Of a stretch of DNA of 64,000 nt, positions 42,501 through 48,491 are shown one piece after another (the stretch's first letter is position 1; the number at the start of each line of letters is the position of its first letter). The DNA lies in contig DATHWC010000062.1 in assembly GCA_035460985.1 (NCBI GenBank), forward strand, positions 1-64,000, in the 5' to 3' direction. The DNA is from Lunatibacter sp035460985. GTDB taxonomy: Bacteria; Bacteroidota; Bacteroidia; Cytophagales; Cyclobacteriaceae. The notes below the pieces were generated by a model. The model was not told the DNA's origin. It made no database searches and was given only the letters and a program-made list of their open reading frames with translations. The translations under genes and the position numbers were made by a program.

Positions 42501-43386
42501 GGAGAATGATGCTTTTAGTGGAAGAATCCAAAATCAGATCTATATCTTCGTCGGTAAGAATAGAATCGCGCTCGAGTAGCACTTCGTTCCTGTCTATGGA
42601 AACCACCTCTCCGGTATCTTCATCCACAAAGTCCTCCACCCAGGTTCTAAGAACCCTCGCGGCTAACTTACGACCGATTACCTTTTTCAAATTGGATTTA
42701 TTGGCATCCACTTCCTCTGACAGACCAAACAGATCAAGTATCTCCTTATCGGAACCGTATCCGATCGCCCGTAGCAAAGTCGTTACTGGAAATTTCTTTT
42801 TACGGTCAATGTAGGCATACATCACATTATTGATGTCGGTAGCGAATTCAATCCACGAACCTTTGAATGGAATGATCCTTGCCGAGTATAATTTCGTCCC
42901 GTTTGTATGCTTACTTTGCGCAAAGAACACACCTGGTGAGCGGTGCAACTGGGAAACGATAACTCTCTCGGCTCCGTTGATTACAAAGGATCCCTTTTCG
43001 GTCATGTAGGGAAGATTTCCCAAAAACACTTCCTGTTCGATGGTTTCGAAATCCTCATTGTCTTCATCTGAACACAACAACCGAAGTTTCGCTTTCAAAG
43101 GAACGGAATAAGTAAGTCCCCGGTCGATACATTCGGAAACATTGTACTTGGGAGGATCTACGGCATAGTCAATGAATTCTAGGGTAAAATTTTCCCGAGA
43201 GTCACTGATGGGAAAATTTTCAGAAAACACTTTGAAAAGACCATCCTGCCTTCTCTTTTCTGCGGGAGTATCAAGCTGAAAAAAATCTTTGAAGGATTGC
43301 AGCTGAATATCGAGAAAATCCGGATAGTCTTTGACTACCTTAATAGATGAGAAACTTTTCCTTTCGGTTTGATTCTGGATAGCCAA
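39511..43386 (-). CDS. rpoB: RNA polymerase beta subunit, TTG start
   Basis: 1291-residue core subunit. The first codon is TTG (43384-43386), giving [16 protein letters not shown]; the next in-frame Met is far inside ([12 protein letters not shown]), so no ATG start is possible without losing conserved sequence. The rifampicin region reads [20 protein letters not shown] and has the wild-type residues. Other landmarks are [11 protein letters not shown] and [20 protein letters not shown]. About 90 bp separate it from the rplL terminator. No clear promoter is visible there, so part of its expression may come from read-through. Confidence 0.97.
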   Translation of the reverse strand: [1291 protein letters not shown]

Positions 43387-43477
43387 GGCAGTATATATTT
43401 ATAGTGATAGTAATTATTAAATAAGAACAATATACACTTGGAATAATGCAAGTTTTTTATTGTCTATAAACAGGAAA

Positions 43478-43501
43478 AGACCTGACTTAAAAGTCAGGTC
43501 T
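43478..43501 (-). terminator. Hairpin between rplL and rpoB (terminator or attenuator by orientation)
   Basis: The minus strand runs rpoB-ward: AGACCTGACTT and AAGTCAGGTCT form an 11-bp stem with a 2-nt core loop, followed by TTTTCC. It lies 40 bp after the rplL stop and 91 bp before the rpoB start. The weak T-run fits an attenuator that lets some polymerase through to rpoBC, as known at the same spot in E. coli (by analogy only). Confidence 0.6.
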
Positions 43502-43541
43502 ACTAAGAATAACCTATGCCTAGGAGGACAGGTTTTTCAAA

Positions 43542-43919
43542 TTATTTCAATTCTACTTCAGCACCAGCTTCCTCAAGTTGCTTCTTAAGAGCGTCAGCTT
43601 CATCCTTGCTGATACCTTCTTTGATCGCCTTAGGAGCGTTGTCTACAACTTCTTTAGCTTCTTTAAGGCCAAGACCAGTTAATTCCTTAACAAGTTTAAC
43701 CACCGCTAATTTCTGTCCACCAGCAGCTTTCAAGATTACGTCGAAGGAAGTTTTTTCTTCCTCAGCAGCGGCTTCTCCTCCTCCACCACCGGCTACAACA
43801 GTAGCAGCAGCAGCAGCGGGTTCGATACCATACTCGTCTTTCAAAATTGCGGCTAACTCATTTACCTCTTTTACAGTTAAGTTAACTAACTGTTCAGCGA
43901 ATGCTTTAAGATCTGCCAT
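43542..43919 (-). CDS. rplL: 50S ribosomal protein L7/L12
   Basis: Stalk protein that recruits translational GTPases. 125 residues: N-terminal dimerisation domain (MADLKAFAEQLVNLTVKEVN), an Ala/Gly-rich hinge (about 33-55), and the C-terminal domain with ILKAAGGQKLAVVKLVKELT and LGLKEAKEVVDNAPKAIKEG. It lies 50 bp after rplJ and before the hairpin ahead of rpoB. Confidence 0.97.
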   Translation of the reverse strand: MADLKAFAEQLVNLTVKEVNELAAILKDEYGIEPAAAAATVVAGGGGGEAAAEEEKTSFDVILKAAGGQKLAVVKLVKELTGLGLKEAKEVVDNAPKAIKEGISKDEADALKKQLEEAGAEVELK

Positions 43920-43969
43920 TGTATAAAATATTTAAATTGATTGATTTTTAACTTGATTGATTTAATGTA

Positions 43970-44509
43970 TTAAGATTCCTTCTCGGAGAGGGTTTTAACC
44001 AATCCAGCCAGTATATGTTTGCCACTTTGCAGGGCAGAAACCACATTTTTGGCAGGAGATTGAAGCAACCCGATAACTTCTCCAAGTAATTCCTCTTTGG
44101 ATTTTAGGTTGGACAGTAATTCCAGGTTTTGCTCTCCTAGAAATATGTCCCCATCTATTGAAGCACCTTTGAATACGGGACGAGTTTCCTTCTTGCCCAT
44201 TTTCTTTCGGAACTCCAACAACACCTTCGCAGGAAGATTTCCAGCTTCTTTAGAAAAAAGAATACCGGAAAATCCTTTCAACGCTGTTTCGTTAAATTTC
44301 TCGTAATCGGTGTCCATGCTTTCCAACGCCTTTTTGATCAGCGTGTTTTTGTACACTTTATATTCGAGTCCTTTTTCAAAACAAGTTCTCCTGAACGCAT
44401 TTACCTGAGCAACTGAAAACCCCGATGCGTTAGTCACATAAAAATGCGGGGTTACTTTTAATTTCTCGGTAAGTTCGTCAATGATGGATTTTTTCTCTTC
44501 TCTCGTCAT
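43970..44509 (-). CDS. rplJ: 50S ribosomal protein L10
   Basis: Stalk base that carries L12 dimers; in E. coli it represses its own operon. 179 residues: REEKKSIIDELTEKLKVTPH, VNAFRRTCFEKGLEYKVYKN and FKGASIDGDIFLGEQNLELL. The C-terminal helix (NVVSALQSGKHILAGLVKTL) binds L12. It starts 2 bp after rplA, so there is no room for a separate L10 leader. Confidence 0.97.
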   Translation of the reverse strand: MTREEKKSIIDELTEKLKVTPHFYVTNASGFSVAQVNAFRRTCFEKGLEYKVYKNTLIKKALESMDTDYEKFNETALKGFSGILFSKEAGNLPAKVLLEFRKKMGKKETRPVFKGASIDGDIFLGEQNLELLSNLKSKEELLGEVIGLLQSPAKNVVSALQSGKHILAGLVKTLSEKES

Positions 44510-44511
44510 GA

Positions 44512-45210
44512 TTATATACCTTGAATACTTCCTTTGTCAATAATGATCCCAGGTGACATGGTACTGGAGATATGAATGCTTCTAAAGTACGTGCCTTTCG
44601 ATGCAGAAGGCTTCAATTTCGACACAGTGTTTATCAGTTCAAGTGCATTCTCCTGTATTTTCTCCGGAGAGAAAGATACCTTTCCAACGCTTGCGTGAAG
44701 AATCCCGAACTTGTCTACTTTGAAGTCAATTTTACCTGCCTTTACGTCTTTCACAGCTTTGCCCACATCCAGTGTAACGGTACCTGATTTTGGATTCGGC
44801 ATCAAGCCTCTTGGACCCAAAACCCTACCCAGTCTACCTACTTTTGCCATCACATTGGGCGTGGTGATGATCACGTCAATGTCTGTCCAGCCACCTTCAA
44901 TTTTGGCGATATAATCGTCCAAACCTACATGGTCGGCACCGGCTTCCTTTGCTTCGGCTTCCTTGTCAGGGCTGCACAATACGAGCACCTTCACGTCCTT
45001 GCCTGTACCATGCGGTAGGGCCACCACACCACGCACCATCTGATCAGCTTTCCTTGGATCCACACCCAGTCGGATGTCAAGATCAACAGAAGCGTCAAAC
45101 TTTACGTTGGTGATGTCTTTCACAATGGTAGAAGCCTCAGCCAGAGAATAGGTTTGGCTAGGATCATATTTAGAAAGAGCTTCTTTTTGTTTTTTTGTTA
45201 ACTTAGCCAT
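44512..45210 (-). CDS. rplA: 50S ribosomal protein L1
   Basis: Mobile L1-stalk protein at the E site. 232 residues: MAKLTKKQKEALSKYDPSQT, VDLDIRLGVDPRKADQMVRG, VGRLGRVLGPRGLMPNPKSG and the final ASKGTYFRSIHISSTMSPGI. It lies 10 bp after rplK. Confidence 0.97.
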   Translation of the reverse strand: MAKLTKKQKEALSKYDPSQTYSLAEASTIVKDITNVKFDASVDLDIRLGVDPRKADQMVRGVVALPHGTGKDVKVLVLCSPDKEAEAKEAGADHVGLDDYIAKIEGGWTDIDVIITTPNVMAKVGRLGRVLGPRGLMPNPKSGTVTLDVGKAVKDVKAGKIDFKVDKFGILHASVGKVSFSPEKIQENALELINTVSKLKPSASKGTYFRSIHISSTMSPGIIIDKGSIQGI

Positions 45211-45220
45211 TTTTCTTTAT

Positions 45221-45664
45221 TTAATCCTCCCAAGGAGCTTTTCCCGAAACTGTAATTCCCATGCTTCTTGCTGTTCCTGCAACCATTTTCATGGCAGACT
45301 CCACTTCAAAAGCATTTAAGTCAGGCATCTTCACGACTGCAATTTCCTTTACCTGATCCCAGGATACGGAGCCTACTTTCTTTCTGTTAGGTTCTGCTGA
45401 ACCACTTTTGATTTTGGCCGCATCCAGCAACATGTTTGCTGCGGGAGGAGTTTTAACCACAAAATCAAACGACTTATCCGAATAAACCGTGATAAGCACA
45501 GGAAGTACTTGACCCATTCTATCCTGAGTCCTAGCATTGTACTGCTTACAGAACTCCATGATGTTCAAACCCTTGGAACCAAGGGCAGGTCCAACCGGAG
45601 GAGAAGGATTAGCCTGGCCACCTTTCACCTGTAATTTCACATAACCAGTGATTTCCTTAGCCAT
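45221..45664 (-). CDS. rplK: 50S ribosomal protein L11
   Basis: GTPase-centre protein needed for the stringent response and the thiostrepton site. 147 residues: VKLQVKGGQANPSPPVGPAL, GSKGLNIMEFCKQYNART and FVVKTPPAANMLLDAAKIKS, with the C-terminal GTARSMGITVSGK. It lies 3 bp after nusG. Confidence 0.97.
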   Translation of the reverse strand: MAKEITGYVKLQVKGGQANPSPPVGPALGSKGLNIMEFCKQYNARTQDRMGQVLPVLITVYSDKSFDFVVKTPPAANMLLDAAKIKSGSAEPNRKKVGSVSWDQVKEIAVVKMPDLNAFEVESAMKMVAGTARSMGITVSGKAPWED

Positions 45665-45667
45665 TTC

Positions 45668-46225
45668 CTAGTCTTGTTTTTCTACTTGTATAAAGTTTAA
45701 TTCTACCGGAGTATTACGACCGAAAATCTTAACCATAACATTAAGCTTCTTCTTGTCTTCAAATACCTCCTCTATCATCCCTGAGAAACCACTGAAAGGA
45801 CCGTCCATTACTTTAACGGTCTCTCCAACTATAAATGGTGTATCCAGTTTTTCCGCAAACTCATCAATCTCCTCAACCCGACCTAAAATCCGGTTGATTT
45901 CCGACTGACGTAATGGCTCGGGGGTTTTGGAAGCCCCCCCTTGGTTTGACCCTAAAAAACCGATAACTCCCGGAATACTCGTAATTACATGGTTGGCCTC
46001 TCCATGACTGAGGTCCGCATGAACCAAAACATAGCCCGGAAAAAAATTTCTTTCCCGAACCCGCTTCTTACCATTGCGCATCTCGTATATTTTCTCAGAG
46101 GGTATCAAAACTTCAGGAATGTATTCCTCAAGTTTTTGCCTGGCAACTTCGTTGTCTAAATAGGTTTTAGCCTTTTTCTCCTGCCCAGCAACAACTCTAA
46201 GCACATACCATTTGTGATCAGCCAT
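45668..46225 (-). CDS. nusG: Transcription termination/antitermination factor NusG
   Basis: Binds RNA polymerase and couples it to ribosomes or Rho. 185 residues from the ATG at 46225 (MADHKWYVLRVVAGQEKKAK); an in-frame ATG 18 bp upstream would add six atypical residues. The NGN domain has FFPGYVLVHADLSHGEANHV and the KOW domain GETVKVMDGPFSGFSGMIEE. It lies 18 bp after secE. Confidence 0.95.
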   Translation of the reverse strand: MADHKWYVLRVVAGQEKKAKTYLDNEVARQKLEEYIPEVLIPSEKIYEMRNGKKRVRERNFFPGYVLVHADLSHGEANHVITSIPGVIGFLGSNQGGASKTPEPLRQSEINRILGRVEEIDEFAEKLDTPFIVGETVKVMDGPFSGFSGMIEEVFEDKKKLNVMVKIFGRNTPVELNFIQVEKQD

Positions 46226-46243
46226 TATGTAATTTAGATTCAA

Positions 46244-46432
46244 TTAAAATAAATCATAAAACCACGTCATAAGACTTTCGAATGAAAGATCTATAAGCCC
46301 TATTACCAAGGCGAAAATCAACGACGCAACAAGTACCAATACCGCACTGTTTAGAAGTGAAGCATATTTAGGCCATGTGACCTTGTTCCTCATCTCATCG
46401 ATGGATTCTACTACAAAATTCTTTACGTTCAT
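46244..46432 (-). CDS. secE: Preprotein translocase subunit SecE
   Basis: Single-helix clamp of the SecYEG channel, 62 residues. A short amphipathic helix (VVESIDEMRNKVTWPKYASL, with the conserved VTWP) precedes one membrane segment at about 29-55. It lies between tRNA-Trp and nusG. Confidence 0.94.
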   Translation of the reverse strand: MNVKNFVVESIDEMRNKVTWPKYASLLNSAVLVLVASLIFALVIGLIDLSFESLMTWFYDLF

Positions 46433-46541
46433 GCAGCCTTAATTTTATGTGTACTCCCTACGCCCGCTTTTATCTTTTCCCAACTGAGTATATTTCATTG
46501 GTAAAAACGTATGAAGTACTTCGTTTGATTTTACGGTGATG

Positions 46542-46612
46542 CACGGGCGGAGAGATTCGAACTCCCATCAACGGTTTTGGAGACCGCTATTCTGCCATTG
46601 AACTACGCCCGT
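46542..46612 (-). tRNA. tRNA-Trp (CCA anticodon)
   Basis: The acceptor arms ACGGGCG and CGCCCGT pair fully, with discriminator G and no encoded full CCA. The D arm is AGTTCAATGGCAGAAT, the anticodon loop CTCCAAA gives CCA, and the T arm GGGAGTTCGAATCTCTC has one mismatch. It lies 110 bp before secE and just after a good promoter. Confidence 0.93.
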
Positions 46613-46637
46613 AGTATACCTATTCTTTTACGGAACG

Positions 46638-46669
46638 CAAAATTAGGTAAAATTGTCATAAGAAACAAA
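46638..46669 (-). promoter_or_regulatory. Promoter of tRNA-Trp-secE-nusG-rplKAJL
   Basis: Minus strand: TTTG, 20 bp, then TAATTTTG, a full Bacteroidota-type match 26 bp before the tRNA 5' end. Its -33 box lies inside the stem of the tuf terminator. Confidence 0.75.
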
Positions 46670-46699
46670 TGCGATTCCGAAAATTTCAGAATCGCATTT
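46667..46699 (-). terminator. Terminator hairpin after tuf
   Basis: AAATGCGATTC and GAATCGCATTT form an 11-bp stem with an 11-nt loop, followed on the minus strand by GTTTCTT, a weak T-run. It lies 24 bp after the tuf stop. Confidence 0.7.
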
Positions 46700-46722
46700 G
46701 TAAATCTATATCTGGAATATGA

Positions 46723-47910
46723 TTAGTCCAAGATCTCAGTCACCTGACCGGCACCTACTGTCCTGCCACCCTCCCGGATTGCAAATCGTAGTCCCTTCTC
46801 AAGAGCAACTGTACTCAACAAATTCACTTCGATTGTAACGTTATCACCTGGCATTACCATCTCCACATTTTCAGGAAGCGTGATTTCGCCGGTTACGTCT
46901 GTCGTTCTTAGGTAGAACTGGGGACGGTATCTGTTGAAAAAAGGAGTATGACGTCCACCTTCTTCTTTTGAAAGCACGTACACTTCAGCTTTGAAGTGAG
47001 CGTGGGGCTTCACAGATCCGGGCTTGCAGATAATCATACCTCGTCTGATTTGCGATTTTTCGATGCCTCTAAGCAACAAACCTACGTTGTCACCGGCTTC
47101 ACCTCTATCCAAAATCTTACGGAACATTTCCACACCAGTGACGGTTGATTTCAAACCTTCCGCACCCATACCGATGATATCTACCGCCTCACCGGAATTG
47201 ACTACACCTCTTTCGATTCTACCGGTAGCAACAGTACCACGTCCAGTAATGGAGAATACGTCTTCTACAGGCATTAAGAAATCCTTGTCGATTGCTCTTT
47301 CAGGAAGAGGAATGTGCTCATCGACAGCATCCATCAATTCCATTACGGTAGCTTCCCACTTGTCTTCACCGTTAAGTGCTCCAAGGGCAGAACCCGCGAT
47401 AACTGGAATATTGTCTCCATCAAACTCATAGAAAGAAAGTAACTCTCTTACTTCCATCTCAACAAGTTCCAGAAGTTCTGGATCATCCACCAAATCGACT
47501 TTGTTCATGAAAACCACCAAAGCAGGAACACCTACCTGGCGGGCCAACAGAATGTGCTCTCTAGTCTGAGGCATTGGTCCATCAGTCGCCGCAACTACCA
47601 AGATAGCACCGTCCATTTGGGCGGCACCCGTAACCATGTTTTTTACATAATCAGCGTGACCTGGACAGTCAACGTGTGCGTAGTGTCTCTTTTCTGTCTG
47701 ATACTCTACGTGTGAAGTATTGATGGTAATACCTCTTTCTTTTTCTTCCGGAGCGTTGTCGATAGAAGCGAAGTCTCTTAATTCAGAAAGACCTTTCCTT
47801 GCCAATACCGTAGTAATGGCAGCAGTCAAAGTAGTCTTTCCATGATCGACGTGACCAATCGTACCTATGTTAACGTGTGGTTTGGAACGGTCAAAGGTTG
47901 CTTTTGCCAT
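46723..47910 (-). CDS. tuf: Elongation factor Tu
   Basis: GTPase that delivers aminoacyl-tRNA, 395 residues. GHVDHGKTTLTAAI (P-loop), EERGITINTSHVEY, DCPGHADYVKNM, NKVDLVDD and SALGALNGED are intact. Domains II and III follow with FSITGRGTVATGRIERG and the ending FAIREGGRTVGAGQVTEI. It lies between tRNA-Thr and tRNA-Trp; the only tuf in the window. Confidence 0.98.
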   Translation of the reverse strand: MAKATFDRSKPHVNIGTIGHVDHGKTTLTAAITTVLARKGLSELRDFASIDNAPEEKERGITINTSHVEYQTEKRHYAHVDCPGHADYVKNMVTGAAQMDGAILVVAATDGPMPQTREHILLARQVGVPALVVFMNKVDLVDDPELLELVEMEVRELLSFYEFDGDNIPVIAGSALGALNGEDKWEATVMELMDAVDEHIPLPERAIDKDFLMPVEDVFSITGRGTVATGRIERGVVNSGEAVDIIGMGAEGLKSTVTGVEMFRKILDRGEAGDNVGLLLRGIEKSQIRRGMIICKPGSVKPHAHFKAEVYVLSKEEGGRHTPFFNRYRPQFYLRTTDVTGEITLPENVEMVMPGDNVTIEVNLLSTVALEKGLRFAIREGGRTVGAGQVTEILD

Positions 47911-47970
47911 GCGTGAAAATCCTTTGTTTAGTTAATGATAAAATTTCGTTTGTTTTAAATCAATGTATCG

Positions 47971-48042
47971 AGCCAACGACGGGATTTGAACCCGTGACCT
48001 CTTCCTTACCAAGGAAGCACTCTACCCCTGAGCTACGTCGGC
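47971..48042 (-). tRNA. tRNA-Thr (GGT anticodon)
   Basis: Acceptor GCCGACG pairs with CGTTGGC (one G-T), discriminator T. The anticodon stem CTTCC/GGAAG frames the loop TTGGTAA, giving GGT. The T arm is CGGGTTCAAATCCCG. It lies 60 bp before tuf and 32 bp after tRNA-Gly. Confidence 0.93.
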
Positions 48043-48074
48043 TATTAACATTCGTATATGCCCTAAAAGCATAG

Positions 48075-48147
48075 AGCGGGAGACGAGGCTCGAACCCGCG
48101 ACCTGCAGCTTGGAAGGCTGCCGCTCTACCAACTGAGCTACTCCCGC
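48075..48147 (-). tRNA. tRNA-Gly (TCC anticodon)
   Basis: Acceptor GCGGGAG pairs fully with CTCCCGC, discriminator T. The anticodon stem GCAGC/GCTGC frames the loop CTTCCAA, giving TCC. The T arm is GCGGGTTCGAGCCTCGT. It lies between tRNA-Tyr and tRNA-Thr. Confidence 0.93.
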
Positions 48148-48268
48148 TTTTAATGTGTTGTTGCCCAATTCGAACAACAGGCTTGGTAAAATCGAAAGGC
48201 AAATTTATACTAATTTTCTAGAATAAACTACCTCCGGTTAAATATCTCAATGAGAAATATCTGACTGG

Positions 48269-48351
48269 TGGGGGAAACAGGATTCGAACCTGTGAAGACA
48301 TAAGTCAACGGATTTACAGTCCGTCCCAGTTGGCCGCTTTGGTATTCCCCC
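48269..48351 (-). tRNA. tRNA-Tyr (GTA anticodon)
   Basis: Acceptor GGGGGAA pairs with TTCCCCC, discriminator A. The anticodon stem ACGGA/TCCGT frames the loop CTGTAAA, giving GTA. A long variable arm follows, as expected for class II tRNA-Tyr (83 nt), and then the T arm CAGGTTCGAATCCTG. It is the first gene of the tRNA-tuf unit. Confidence 0.94.
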
Positions 48352-48396
48352 AACAAATTTCCGCTAAATAATTTTCTTGCTTATCTTAACGGATGG

Positions 48397-48427
48397 CAAA
48401 ATTATACCCTTTTCTCTAACATTCAAA
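48397..48427 (-). promoter_or_regulatory. Promoter of tRNA-Tyr-Gly-Thr-tuf
   Basis: Minus strand: TTTG, 19 bp, then TAATTTTG, a full match to the Bacteroidota pattern. It lies 46 bp before the tRNA-Tyr 5' end. Confidence 0.78.
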
Positions 48428-48491
48428 ACAATCCAAAAAAAAATGTTTGATTTTAATCCAGTAATTCAGTACTGTTTTAACAATCAGACGC

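Noticed and set aside
46542..48351. Possible integration sites at the tRNA genes
   Set aside because: No integrase, no partial tRNA duplicate and no foreign-looking segment nearby; the tRNAs are embedded in the tuf and secE units.
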